Assembly: GCF_001639145.1 (NCBI RefSeq)
Contig: NZ_LROY01000001.1
Coordinates: 1,180,501 to 1,244,500 of the forward strand
DNA from: Microbulbifer sp. Q7
GTDB lineage: Bacteria > Pseudomonadota > Gammaproteobacteria > Pseudomonadales > Cellvibrionaceae
Direction of reading: 5' to 3'
DNA: 64,000 nt
Below the pieces are notes generated by a model. The model saw only the letters and a list, made by a program, of their open reading frames with translations, did not search any database and had not been told where the DNA came from. The position numbers were made by a program, and so were the translations under genes. This document shows, piece by piece, positions 37,143 through 45,722 of this stretch (positions within the stretch are counted from its first letter, which is position 1; each line of letters begins with the position of its first letter).

Positions 37143-38240
37143 ATGCGTTCTTTATCCCATGTGTTGGTCATTTTGACCGCAGCCTTCGGGCTGACCCTCC
37201 ACGCACAGGCCCGCGAGTTACACTTCGCCAACTGGTCTGAGTCCATTGCCGAAGACACCATCGCCGACTTTGAAGCCGCCACCGGCATCAAGGTGCATTA
37301 TTTTGAATTTGACGATATCGAGGAGCTGGAAGAAGTCTGGTTACAGGAAGGTCGCCGCTTCGACATCATCGTCCCCGGTTCTGACAATATCCCCAAGTAC
37401 ATCGCTGCCGGCCAGTTGCAAAAGCTCGATCGCGATCGCATCGACAACTGGTCGCAGAATGATCCCGCGTTTATGCAGCGCCTCGCCCTGTTTGACCCGG
37501 ACAACGAGTACGCCATCCCCTACCTGTGGGGTACCGTCGGCATCGGCTACAACGTGCAGGCGGTGGAGAAAGCCTTTGGTGGATACCTGCCGGAAGACAG
37601 CTGGGACCTGCTGTTCGACCCGGAAAATCTGGGTAAGCTCGACCACTGTAATGCCACCCTGATGCGTTCCCCGGAAGAAATCTTCGATGTTGCGCTCAAG
37701 TACCTGGGCAAAGACCCCAACTCCATGAGCATTGCCCACCAGTACATGGTGGCCAACCTGCTGTCCAAGGTACGCCTGCACGTTACCGATTTCGACTCCG
37801 GTGAATATGTCGAAGACCTGGCCAGCGGCAAACGCTGCATCGCCCACGCCTGGAGCGGCGACGTACTGGTCGCCCAGCAGATGGCCAAAGAGGCGGGCCA
37901 GACGTTCGACATTCGTTACGTGATGCCCAAAGAGGGCTTCCCCCTGTGGATCGATGTGGTTTCCATGCCCAGCAACGCGCCGAATGTGGATGCCGCCTAT
38001 CAGTTCCTGAACTACCTGATGCAGCCCAGCGTCATCGCCAACATCAGCAACGAAACCCAGTACGCCAACGCCAATATGGCGGCGCAGGACCTGGTGGACC
38101 CCGAGTTGCTCAGCAACCCCGCGGTCTACCCGCGCCCACAGGAGCTGGAGCGCACCTGGATTCCCGCTGCCACCAAGCCTCGGGTACTCGCCCTGCGCCA
38201 TAAGCTGTGGCAGCGAATTATCGAGCGGGAAGACATTTGA
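37143..38240 (+). CDS. Periplasmic polyamine-type substrate-binding protein (PotD/PotF-like)
   Basis: A 365-residue type II solute-binding protein with a signal peptide (MRSLSHVLVILTAAFGLTLHAQA). Family motifs: LHFANWSESIAEDTIADFEAATGIKVHYFEFDD, FDIIVPGSDNIPKYIAAGQL, IPYLWGTVGIGYN, SWDLLFDPENLGKL and HAWSGDVLVAQQM. These match spermidine/putrescine-binding proteins. No PotABCGHI permease or ATPase genes are adjacent, so it either works with a transporter elsewhere or as a sensor/scavenging partner of the amine oxidase. Confidence 0.9.
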   Translation: MRSLSHVLVILTAAFGLTLHAQARELHFANWSESIAEDTIADFEAATGIKVHYFEFDDIEELEEVWLQEGRRFDIIVPGSDNIPKYIAAGQLQKLDRDRIDNWSQNDPAFMQRLALFDPDNEYAIPYLWGTVGIGYNVQAVEKAFGGYLPEDSWDLLFDPENLGKLDHCNATLMRSPEEIFDVALKYLGKDPNSMSIAHQYMVANLLSKVRLHVTDFDSGEYVEDLASGKRCIAHAWSGDVLVAQQMAKEAGQTFDIRYVMPKEGFPLWIDVVSMPSNAPNVDAAYQFLNYLMQPSVIANISNETQYANANMAAQDLVDPELLSNPAVYPRPQELERTWIPAATKPRVLALRHKLWQRIIEREDI

Positions 38241-38306
38241 TCGTTTAGCGCGGACTAAAGGGCTCCCTAGCTACGAAGTCGACTGCTCCGATGCGAAGCA
38301 AGGCTG

Positions 38307-38400
38307 CCGGGGAGGGCTTTTCAAAACCGTCGTCGCCATGGATGGCGGCGCCGGAGCGTACATGGATGTACTCGCAGCGATTTTGAAAAGCCCTCCCCGG
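38307..38400 (+). repeat. Palindromic repeat with perfect 20-bp arms, upstream of nrdR
   Basis: 38307-38326 and 38381-38400 are exact reverse complements (CCGGGGAGGGCTTTTCAAAA and its partner). The core GTACATGGATGTACTCGCAGCG follows the family pattern. It sits between the polyamine-binding protein and nrdR; the nrdR promoter must lie between it and 38515 (about 115 bases) or upstream. Confidence 0.85.
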
Positions 38401-38514
38401 TGGCCTTGCGCCACCTGAAGCTGTGAGTGGTTCCACGAATCCCCGCCGCCTGGAGCAGCCTAAATTTCCGCCTTGTGGTAAACTGCCGCCCACTTTTTCG
38501 AGGGCCCTCTCCCC

Positions 38515-39000
38515 ATGCACTGTCCCTTCTGCAGCGCAGACGAAACCAAAGTTGTAGATTCCCGCCTGGTGGCCGATGGCGACCAGGTGCGCCGCCGGCG
38601 TGAGTGCCTGCAATGCCACGAGCGTTTCACTACCTTCGAAACCGCCGAGCTGGTGCTCCCGCGGGTGGTCAAGCAGAACGGCCAGCGCGAACCCTTCAAC
38701 GAAGACAAGCTGCGTGCCGGCATCCAGCGCGCCGTCGAGAAGCGCCCGGTCAGCACCGAGCGGGTAGAAGCCGCCGTCGCCCAGATCAAGCATGCACTGC
38801 AGGCCACTGGTGAGCGCGAACTGCCCGCCATGCATATCGGGGAGCTGGTCATGGAGCAGCTGCGCGAGCTGGATCAAGTCGCCTTCGTGCGCTTTGCCTC
38901 CGTATACCGCCGCTTTGAAGACGTCAGCGACTTCAGTGACGAGATCGAGCGCCTGAATACACCGAAAGCGACGAAAGGGAACAAGGAGGAGGCGAAGTAA
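38515..39000 (+). CDS. nrdR: Transcriptional repressor NrdR
   Basis: Zinc-ribbon/ATP-cone repressor of ribonucleotide reductase genes. The 161-residue protein has the zinc knuckle cysteines ([13 protein letters not shown]...[16 protein letters not shown]) and the ATP-cone ([28 protein letters not shown]...[16 protein letters not shown]). It overlaps ribD at TAATG (stop 38998-39000, ATG 39000), the usual nrdR-ribD arrangement. Confidence 0.97.
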   Translation: MHCPFCSADETKVVDSRLVADGDQVRRRRECLQCHERFTTFETAELVLPRVVKQNGQREPFNEDKLRAGIQRAVEKRPVSTERVEAAVAQIKHALQATGERELPAMHIGELVMEQLRELDQVAFVRFASVYRRFEDVSDFSDEIERLNTPKATKGNKEEAK

Positions 39001-40133
39001 TGGCCTTCACCCCACGGGAACTGATGGCCCGCGCCATCCAGCTCGCCGAGCGCGGACGCTACACCACCATGCCCAACCCCCGGGTCGGCTGCGTGATAGC
39101 CGACGCCGACGGCAAGATCGTTGGTGAAGGCTGGCACAAGCGCGCAGGTCTTGGCCACGCCGAAGTCGAGGCACTGCAGGACGCAGGACAGGCCGCCAAA
39201 GGCCAGATTGCCTACGTCACCCTGGAACCTTGCAGTCACACGGGTAAAACCGGCCCCTGCGCCGACGCGCTGATCGCCGCCGGTGTCGTCAAAGTTGTTT
39301 ATGGCATGGAAGACCCCAATCCCGCAGTGGGCGGGAAAGGGTTACAGAAACTGCGCGATGCGGGCATTGAAGTGGAAGGCCCATTGCTGGAAGAATCCTG
39401 CCGGTCCCTGAACCCGGGCTTCATCAAGCGCATGACCCTCGGGCTGCCCCTGGTACGGACCAAGTCCGCCATGAGCATCGACGGCCGCACCGCCATGGCC
39501 AGCGGCGAATCCAAGTGGGTCACCGGCCCCGCCGCCCGCGCCGATGTGCAGGCCCTGCGCGCGCGCAGTTGCGCCATTGTTACCGGCGTCGACAGCGTGC
39601 GCCACGACAACCCGAATATGAACGTGCGCCCGGATGAAATGGCGCTGTCGGAAGCGGAAGCCGCCGCTGCGGCAGAAAAACAGCCCCTGCGGGTGATTGT
39701 CGACAGCAAACTGCGCACCCCGGCCAAGGCCTTTATATTGCAGGGCGAAGCCCCCACATTGGTGGTCACAACCGCGGCGGCTGACGACGAGCGTCGCGCT
39801 CGGCTGGAGAAGGCCGGTGCCGAAGTGCAGGTACTGCCCGCGGACAAAGACGGCCGCGTGCACCTGGGCGAACTGCTCAAAGAGCTCGCCCGCCGCGAGT
39901 GCAACGAAGTGCTCGTGGAGAGCGGTGCAACCCTCACTGGCGCGTTTATGTATCAGGGCCACGTGGATGAACTCATCGTCTACATGGCGCCCAAGATTCT
40001 CGGCTCCAGCGCGCGTCCGCTGTTTGAGCTACCGATTGAGCGCATGGGCTCCATGCTGCCCATCACCATTACCGATATGCGCGCGGTCGGCCACGACTGG
40101 CGTATTACCGCGACAACCGATATCGAGCGGTAA
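39000..40133 (+). CDS. ribD: Riboflavin biosynthesis deaminase/reductase RibD
   Basis: Bifunctional enzyme: N-terminal zinc deaminase and C-terminal NADPH reductase acting on the pyrimidine intermediates after GTP ring opening. The 377-residue protein has the deaminase signature HAEVEAL plus PCSHTGKTGPCADAL, and the reductase motif TKSAMSIDGRTAMASGESKWVTG and VLVESGATLTGAFM. AAGGAGG precedes the ATG, which overlaps the nrdR stop by one base. A palindromic element separates it from ribE. Confidence 0.97.
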   Translation: MAFTPRELMARAIQLAERGRYTTMPNPRVGCVIADADGKIVGEGWHKRAGLGHAEVEALQDAGQAAKGQIAYVTLEPCSHTGKTGPCADALIAAGVVKVVYGMEDPNPAVGGKGLQKLRDAGIEVEGPLLEESCRSLNPGFIKRMTLGLPLVRTKSAMSIDGRTAMASGESKWVTGPAARADVQALRARSCAIVTGVDSVRHDNPNMNVRPDEMALSEAEAAAAAEKQPLRVIVDSKLRTPAKAFILQGEAPTLVVTTAAADDERRARLEKAGAEVQVLPADKDGRVHLGELLKELARRECNEVLVESGATLTGAFMYQGHVDELIVYMAPKILGSSARPLFELPIERMGSMLPITITDMRAVGHDWRITATTDIER

Positions 40134-40160
40134 GCGCGAGGGTGCTTCTAAAAAGCAGGA

Positions 40161-40258
40161 TTTTCGCGCGAGGGCCAGGAAGCCCCGCGCGCAGGACCGG
40201 AATGTATAGGAATACATGAGGAACCGAGCACGGAGCTGACGACGCCCTCGCGGGAAAA
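40161..40258 (+). repeat. Second-type palindromic element between ribD and ribE
   Basis: Arms 40161-40175 and 40244-40258 pair over 15 bp with one mismatch (TTTTCGCGCGAGGGC and its partner). The centre has ATGTAT/ATACAT (40202-40217). The core CGGAATGTATAGGAATACATGAGG resembles the centre of the element at 47.0 kb rather than the main family. It occupies almost the whole 148-base ribD-ribE gap. Confidence 0.65.
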
Positions 40259-40281
40259 GACAATTTTTAGGAGTGCCCGGA

Positions 40282-40944
40282 TTGTTTACTGGAATTATTG
40301 AAGCCGTTGGTGAGATTACCGCGCTGCAACCGAAAGGCGGCGATCTGCGCCTGCGGGTAAACACCGGCAAGTTGGACCTGTCCGACGTCAAACTCGGCGA
40401 CAGCATCGCCACCAACGGCGTCTGCCTCACCGTGGTAGACCTGCCCGGCGATGGCTACTGGGCCGACGTCTCGGCAGAAACACTCGCCGTTGCGACACTG
40501 AACGACTGGAAGCTGGGCGACAAGGTCAACCTGGAAAAGGCATTGACCCCGCAGACCCGCCTCGGCGGGCATATGGTCAGCGGCCACGTGGATGGTATCG
40601 GCGAAGTGGTATGGCGCAAGCCCACCGCCCGCGCCGAGCAATTCCGCCTGCGCGCCCCGGACGAACTGGCCAAGTACATTGCCCACAAGGGCTCCATCAC
40701 CGTCGACGGCACCAGCCTCACGGTGAATGCGGTCGACGGCGCCGAATTCGAGCTCACCATCGTGCCCCATACCATCGCCGAAACCGTGATCGGCGGTTAC
40801 CAGGCTGGGACCAAGGTGAACCTCGAAGTAGACCTGATAGCGCGCTATCTGGAGCGGCTACTCTTGGGAGATGCCGCCGCCGAGCCCAAAAGTGAAGGGC
40901 TGACGATGGAGTTTCTGGCGCAGCACGGCTTCTACAAGGCCTGA
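40282..40944 (+). CDS. ribE: Riboflavin synthase alpha subunit RibE, TTG start
   Basis: Dismutates two 6,7-dimethyl-8-ribityllumazines to riboflavin. The 220-residue protein has the two lumazine-binding barrels (FTGIIEAVGEITALQPKGGD..., GDSIATNGVCLTV; then GGHMVSGHVDGIGEV..., GSITVDGTSLTVNAVDG). Family proteins begin MFTGIIE, and the codon at that position is TTG 40282 with AGGAG 8 bases upstream; a GTG at 40273 would overlap the ribosome site. Usual length about 220. Confidence 0.95.
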   Translation: MFTGIIEAVGEITALQPKGGDLRLRVNTGKLDLSDVKLGDSIATNGVCLTVVDLPGDGYWADVSAETLAVATLNDWKLGDKVNLEKALTPQTRLGGHMVSGHVDGIGEVVWRKPTARAEQFRLRAPDELAKYIAHKGSITVDGTSLTVNAVDGAEFELTIVPHTIAETVIGGYQAGTKVNLEVDLIARYLERLLLGDAAAEPKSEGLTMEFLAQHGFYKA

Positions 40945-40979
40945 TCGAGGCGATGTAGTTTGAATTGAAGCGGATGATG

Positions 40980-41127
40980 CCGGGTAAAGCTTTGCGAGAC
41001 GTTGATTCGCTTCGCTCACCCTGCGGGCGCCTTTGGCGTCCAAAGCGTACGCTTTGTCCGCGAGAGGGACCTCGCGGAAGAGCCCCCATGGATGGGTTCA
41101 CGGCGTGTCTCGCAAAGCTTTACCCGG
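40980..41127 (+). repeat. Palindromic repeat with perfect 21-bp arms between ribE and ribBA
   Basis: 40980-41000 and 41107-41127 are exact reverse complements (CCGGGTAAAGCTTTGCGAGAC and partner). The interior is longer than in other copies (about 106 bases) and has the core AGCCCCCATGGATGGGTTCACGGCG, shared with the degenerate reverse copy at 26.7 kb, plus inner inverted repeats (CGTACGCTTTG, GGACCTCGCGG). Confidence 0.85.
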
Positions 41128-41221
41128 TAGCAGCCGCGCCACGGACTAGCGACGAAGTCACGGTGCAGCGTGCGAAATTTGAGATTTGCCTCGTGGGCGA
41201 ATCGAAAGAACTAGAGGTTTT

Positions 41222-42337
41222 ATGGAACTCAATAGCGTTGAAGAACTGATCGACGATATCCGTCAGGGCAAAATGGTCATCCTGATGGACGACGAAGATC
41301 GCGAGAACGAAGGTGACCTCGTCATCGCCGCCGAACAGGTGCGTCCTGAAGACATCAACTTCATGGCCACCCACGCCCGCGGCCTCATCTGCCTGACCCT
41401 CACCGGCGATCGTTGCGATCAGCTCGACCTGCCGCTGATGTCCCGCGACAACGGCGCCCAGTTCAGCACCAACTTCACCGTCTCCATCGAAGCCGCCGAA
41501 GGCGTCACCACAGGCATCTCCGCCGCCGACCGCGCGCGCACCATTCGCGCCGCCGTCGCCCGCAACGCCAAGCCTTCCGACATCGTCCAGCCCGGCCACA
41601 TCTTCCCGATCAAGGCCCAGCCCGGTGGCGTACTGAGCCGCGCCGGCCATACCGAAGCCGGCTGTGACCTCGCGCGCCTCGCCGGCTTCGAGCCCGCCGC
41701 CGCCATCGTCGAAATCATGAACGAAGACGGCACCATGGCCCGCCGCCCGGACCTGGAAAAGTTTGCCCAGCAGCACAACCTCAAGATTGGCACCATCGCC
41801 GACCTGATCAACTACCGTGCGCTGAATGAGAAAACCGTCGAGTGCGTCAACGAGCGCAACGTGCAGACCGAATTCGGTGAATTCAAGCTGCGCACCTACC
41901 TCGACAAGGCCCGCCGCGAACGCCATTTCGCGTTCAGCCTGGGCGACTTCCAGCCGGAAGAACCCACGCTGGTGCGCGTCCACGTCGCCAGCACCCTGCG
42001 CGACGTCTTTTCACTGCGCCGTGGCGACGAAAAATATGAACCCTGGACCTTCCGCAACGCGCTGAAAAAAGTGGCGGAAGAGGGCAAAGGCGTGGTGGTG
42101 GTGATCTGCCACAACGAAACCACCGATGAAATCGAAGAGAGCATCGACTGGCTGATCAGCGGCAAGCAACAGCGCCCAAGCCAGGATCTGGTGTACAAGC
42201 AGGTGGGCACCGGCTCGCAGATTTTGCGCGATCTGAAAGTGCGCAAAATGCGTTTGATGAGCGCGCCATTCCGCTTCAGTGCCATTTCCGGTTTTGACCT
42301 GGAAGTGGAAGAGTACCTGAATGCAGAAGAACTTTAG
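41222..42337 (+). CDS. ribBA: 3,4-dihydroxy-2-butanone 4-phosphate synthase RibB fused to a degenerate RibA domain
   Basis: The N-terminal ~205 residues are RibB, which makes the four-carbon unit of lumazine ([64 protein letters not shown]). The C-terminal ~165 residues follow GTP cyclohydrolase II in outline, but the zinc/catalytic segment that should read SECLTGD...RCDCG is [15 protein letters not shown]: all three zinc cysteines are missing, so the cyclohydrolase is probably inactive. Full RibA is encoded at 45723-46334. ATG 41222 gives 371 residues. Confidence 0.94.
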   Translation: MELNSVEELIDDIRQGKMVILMDDEDRENEGDLVIAAEQVRPEDINFMATHARGLICLTLTGDRCDQLDLPLMSRDNGAQFSTNFTVSIEAAEGVTTGISAADRARTIRAAVARNAKPSDIVQPGHIFPIKAQPGGVLSRAGHTEAGCDLARLAGFEPAAAIVEIMNEDGTMARRPDLEKFAQQHNLKIGTIADLINYRALNEKTVECVNERNVQTEFGEFKLRTYLDKARRERHFAFSLGDFQPEEPTLVRVHVASTLRDVFSLRRGDEKYEPWTFRNALKKVAEEGKGVVVVICHNETTDEIEESIDWLISGKQQRPSQDLVYKQVGTGSQILRDLKVRKMRLMSAPFRFSAISGFDLEVEEYLNAEEL

Positions 42338-42433
42338 GCAATCACTGAGAAGCTACTGCGCATCTTTCAGCGATTTCCGTGGATGGAAAGCATAGGGTTT
42401 AAGAACCCGAATTTTTGAATCGAAGGTGGAGTG

Positions 42434-42526
42434 CCGGGGATCAGTTTTCAGGAGCGTCGCAAACAGGAAGTTTGCGCCGCAGCGCCCAGGGATGGGTCTA
42501 CAGCGGTCCTGAAAACTGATCCCCGG
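42434..42526 (+). repeat. Palindromic repeat with perfect 20-bp arms between ribBA and ribH
   Basis: 42434-42453 and 42507-42526 are exact reverse complements (CCGGGGATCAGTTTTCAGGA and partner), and the flanks GGTGGAG/CTCCACC extend the stem to about 30 bp. The core CCCAGGGATGGGTCTACAGCGG follows the family pattern. The 265-base gap holds nothing else I recognise. Confidence 0.87.
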
Positions 42527-42602
42527 TGCTCCACCGCCACTGCCCCAGGGCTCGAAGTACAAAACGGGTCCGGCAGGGAACTAGCAGAAAACGGAAAAAA
42601 CT

Positions 42603-43073
42603 ATGAGCAATATCAAAGTCATCGAAGGCGATTTCGTAGGCAGCACCGGTAAGTACGCGCTGCTGGTAAGCCGCTGGAACAGCTTCGTTGTAGAAAGCCT
42701 GAAAGACGGCGCACTGGACACCCTGCGTCGCAAAGGCATCAAAGACGAAGACATCACCATTTACTACGCACCGGGCGCTTTCGAATTCCCGCTCGCCGCG
42801 CAGAAAATTGCCGAAACCAAAAAGTTCGACGCAGTGATCGCCCTCGGCGCTGTCATCCGCGGTGGCACCCCGCACTTCGAATACGTCGCCGGCGAATGCA
42901 CCAAAGGTCTCGCCCAGGTCTCCATGAACACCGGCATCCCTGTGACCTTCGGCGTCCTCACCGTAGACTCCATCGAACAGGCCATCGAACGCTCCGGCAC
43001 CAAAGCTGGCAACAAAGGCTGTGAAGCCGCCGAAACCGCCCTCGAAATGGTCTCCCTGATCGGCAAAATCTGA
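42603..43073 (+). CDS. ribH: 6,7-dimethyl-8-ribityllumazine synthase RibH
   Basis: Condenses the RibB product with the RibD-pathway pyrimidine, usually as a 60-mer shell. The 156-residue protein has the family motifs [58 protein letters not shown] and [17 protein letters not shown]. nusB follows after 18 bases, the common ribH-nusB pairing. Confidence 0.97.
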   Translation: MSNIKVIEGDFVGSTGKYALLVSRWNSFVVESLKDGALDTLRRKGIKDEDITIYYAPGAFEFPLAAQKIAETKKFDAVIALGAVIRGGTPHFEYVAGECTKGLAQVSMNTGIPVTFGVLTVDSIEQAIERSGTKAGNKGCEAAETALEMVSLIGKI

Positions 43074-43090
43074 ACCGAGAAAACACTGAA

Positions 43091-43531
43091 ATGACCGTAA
43101 CCGCATCCGCCCGCCGCAAGGCACGCCACTACGCCATGCAGGCCCTGTACCAGTGGCAAATGGCAGGCTCCAACCTGAACGCCATCGAAGCCGAGTTTCA
43201 TGCCGACAACGACATGAGCAAAACCGACGTGGCCTACTTTCGCGAGCTGCTCCACGGCGTGGCGAAAAACCTCGACGAAGTCGAAGAGACCTATAGCCAG
43301 TACCTCGACCGCAACGTTGAAGAACTCGACCCGGTGTCCCGTGCCCTGTTGCGCATGTCCACCTTCGAGATGAAAAATCGCGTCGACGTACCCTACAAAG
43401 TCGTCATCAATGAAGCCGTCGCTCTCGCCAAGAAATTTGGCCCCACCGACGCCTTCAAATTTATCAACGGTATCCTCGACAAAGTTGCCGCCAAAGAGCG
43501 CAGCGTCGAAGTAAAGGCCGACAAAGGCTGA
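43091..43531 (+). CDS. nusB: Transcription antitermination factor NusB
   Basis: All-helical RNA-binding factor that joins NusE in rRNA antitermination. The 146-residue protein has ARRKARHYAMQALYQWQM at the N-terminus, RALLRMSTFEM, YKVVINEAVALAKKFG and DAFKFINGILDKVA. It continues the ribH-nusB-thiL-pgpA series with very short gaps. Confidence 0.97.
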   Translation: MTVTASARRKARHYAMQALYQWQMAGSNLNAIEAEFHADNDMSKTDVAYFRELLHGVAKNLDEVEETYSQYLDRNVEELDPVSRALLRMSTFEMKNRVDVPYKVVINEAVALAKKFGPTDAFKFINGILDKVAAKERSVEVKADKG

Positions 43532-43538
43532 ATTGCAC

Positions 43539-44504
43539 ATGCCCGGCCCCGGTGAATTTGAACTGATTCGGGAGTACTTCACCTCCCGCTTTCAGACCGG
43601 GTCCCGGTCGGGCACTGCCGACAATGGGGTAGAGTTGGGCATTGGCGACGACTGCGCATTGCTGAATCCTCCCGTCGGTAAAACACTCGCCACCAGCGTC
43701 GATACCCTGGTGGCGGATGTGCATTTTCCGGCAAACGCCGACCCTTATCGAATCGCCAGCCGTGCACTGCGGGTCAACCTCTCCGACCTCGCCGCAATGA
43801 ATGCCGAACCCCTGTGGTTCACCCTTGCGCTTACCCTGCCGCACAGCGATCCCGCTTGGCTGGAGCCCTTTGCCCGCGGCCTGGCAGAAACTGCGCACGC
43901 ATTTGGCATCACCCTGGTGGGTGGCGACACCACCAAAGGCCCGCTGTCCATCACCATTCAGGTCACCGGTGCCTGTGCGCGCCCCCTGCGGCGGGATGGC
44001 GCCAGCGCCGGGGATATCATCTATGTCTCCAACCAGCTGGGGGCGGCCGCCGCCGCTCTGCCCGTCGTGCTGGGTGACGTAGCCGTGAGCCCCCGGCAAC
44101 AGCAGCAGGCTGAGACCGCCTACTATGCGCCCGAACCGCAGTTTGCCGTGGCCCGGGCTGTTGAAGGCTACGCCAGCGCCGCACTGGATATATCCGATGG
44201 ATTGCTGGCCGACCTCGGGCATATCTGTGATGCTAGCCAGCTGGGAGCCGATCTGAACCTGGACCAGCTCCCCATCGCCGCGCTGGCCCAGAGCCTGCAG
44301 GCAGGCGCGGCACTGGAAACGGCTCTGACCGGCGGCGACGACTACCAGCTGTGCTTTACCGTGCCGGCACGGCATCGTGACGCGGTACAGGCACTGCAGT
44401 TACCCATTACGCCCATTGGCCACCTGCGCGAAGAGCCGGGTATTCGCTGTCAGTGGAACGGTAAGCCCTGGCAGCCCCGGGGTACCGGCTACCAGCACTT
44501 TTGA
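43539..44504 (+). CDS. thiL: Thiamine-monophosphate kinase ThiL
   Basis: Phosphorylates thiamine phosphate to the active diphosphate. The 321-residue protein has EFELIREYF, GIGDDCALL (Mg/ATP-binding acidic loop), TSVDTLVADVHFP, ASRALRVNLSDLAAMNAEP, LVGGDTTKGPLSITI, ALDISDGLLADLGHI and GGDDYQLCFTV. ATG 43539 chosen, seven bases after the nusB stop; an in-frame TTG at 43533 would add two residues. Confidence 0.96.
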   Translation: MPGPGEFELIREYFTSRFQTGSRSGTADNGVELGIGDDCALLNPPVGKTLATSVDTLVADVHFPANADPYRIASRALRVNLSDLAAMNAEPLWFTLALTLPHSDPAWLEPFARGLAETAHAFGITLVGGDTTKGPLSITIQVTGACARPLRRDGASAGDIIYVSNQLGAAAAALPVVLGDVAVSPRQQQQAETAYYAPEPQFAVARAVEGYASAALDISDGLLADLGHICDASQLGADLNLDQLPIAALAQSLQAGAALETALTGGDDYQLCFTVPARHRDAVQALQLPITPIGHLREEPGIRCQWNGKPWQPRGTGYQHF

Positions 44505-44524
44505 CGGGCAGGAATTGAACACCC

Positions 44525-45025
44525 ATGACGAGCGCACACACTGTTACCCCGACCTTTGCCCAGCTGCTGCGCAGCCCGGTGCTGCTCCTGGCCTTTGGAT
44601 TCGGGTCCGGGCTGGCGAAGAAGGCCCCCGGCACCTTCGGTACTCTGGCGGCGATACCCCTGTGGTACGGCCTCCAGTTCCTGTCGCCGGTCGCCTATAT
44701 GGGAGTACTTGTGGTGGCATTTGCCCTGGGATGTTACCTGTGCGGCGCCGCCTCAAAAGCACTCGGGGTGCACGACCACGGAGGGATCGTGTGGGATGAG
44801 TTTGTCGGCTACTGGCTGACCATGTTCCTGGCCCCCGCTGGCTGGCTGTGGGCCCTGTACGGCTTTGTGCTGTTCCGTATCTTCGATATCGCCAAGCCCC
44901 AGCCCATCGGCTGGGCAGACCGTCGGCTTCATGGTGGCCTAGGCATCATGCTCGACGATATACTGGCAGGAATCTACGCCGCGCTGGTGTTGCAGGGCAC
45001 GGCTTATTTGGTTTACTCACTATGA
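44525..45025 (+). CDS. pgpA: Phosphatidylglycerophosphatase A
   Basis: Inner-membrane phosphatase that removes phosphate from phosphatidylglycerophosphate. The 166-residue protein has the PgpA motifs FGFGSGLAKKAPGTFGTL, VHDHGGIVWDEFVGYWLTM and FRIFDIAKPQPIGWADRRLHGGLGIMLDDILAG. It is the usual partner of thiL and lies 20 bases after it. Confidence 0.96.
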   Translation: MTSAHTVTPTFAQLLRSPVLLLAFGFGSGLAKKAPGTFGTLAAIPLWYGLQFLSPVAYMGVLVVAFALGCYLCGAASKALGVHDHGGIVWDEFVGYWLTMFLAPAGWLWALYGFVLFRIFDIAKPQPIGWADRRLHGGLGIMLDDILAGIYAALVLQGTAYLVYSL

Positions 45026-45049
45026 CCATAACGATGAGGCAGGATGCCC

Positions 45050-45703
45050 ATGAAGCTGCGCAATATAGTGCCGTTTGTTGTTTTGCTGACGGTGTCGCTG
45101 GCAGTGCCAGTGATTGGAAACACACAGGATGTCAGGTTACAGGCGATATTTGGCACCAGTGCCATGTTCGAAATTGACGGCAAACAGCGATTGCTGAAGC
45201 CGGGCAGGGCATCCCCGGAAGGGGTAACGCTGGTGTCCGCAACCAGCGATCACGCCGTGGTGGTGGTTGGCGGTCGCGAGCAGAAGCTCACCCTGGCCGC
45301 CCCCGTTGCCGCCAACTACGCCCAGGTGGACCGGCCGGAAGTACATTTGAGCCCGGACAGCCGCGGCCACTACAACACCACAGCCTGGATCAACGGCCGC
45401 CGAGTGCCCGTGATGGTGGACACTGGGGCGACAAGTATTGCGTTTAACTACCCGATGGCGAAAAGTCTCGGGCTGGATTTGTCCGGTGCCCGCGCGATCA
45501 CTGTCTCCACCGCCAGCGGTGTAGAGCGCGCGTATAAAATACAGCTGGCCAGTGTCACCATCGGCGGCATCACCGTACGCAATGTGGATGCGACCGTACT
45601 GGGGGCTGATTTTCCCCAAGTGACCCTGCTGGGGAACAGTTTTTTGAGCCGTGTGGATATGCAGCAGCAGGATGGTCTGTTACTGCTGCGCGCACGCAAT
45701 TGA
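45050..45703 (+). CDS. Exported retropepsin-like aspartic protease (clan AA)
   Basis: A 217-residue protein with a signal peptide ([23 protein letters not shown]), a short beta-rich region ([22 protein letters not shown]) and a single retropepsin domain with the catalytic signature [13 protein letters not shown] and a second motif [11 protein letters not shown]. It matches bacterial TIGR02281-type proteases, which act as dimers in the periplasm; substrates are unknown. An ATG at 45044 would add two residues. ribA follows after 19 bases, so it probably shares the rib transcript. Confidence 0.88.
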   Translation: MKLRNIVPFVVLLTVSLAVPVIGNTQDVRLQAIFGTSAMFEIDGKQRLLKPGRASPEGVTLVSATSDHAVVVVGGREQKLTLAAPVAANYAQVDRPEVHLSPDSRGHYNTTAWINGRRVPVMVDTGATSIAFNYPMAKSLGLDLSGARAITVSTASGVERAYKIQLASVTIGGITVRNVDATVLGADFPQVTLLGNSFLSRVDMQQQDGLLLLRARN

Positions 45704-45722
45704 TCGAATACGAGGTATCAGT

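Noticed and set aside
40134..42602. FMN riboswitch in front of ribE, ribBA or ribH
   Set aside because: The gaps were read for the conserved FMN-aptamer blocks and contain palindromic elements instead; no aptamer core was seen.
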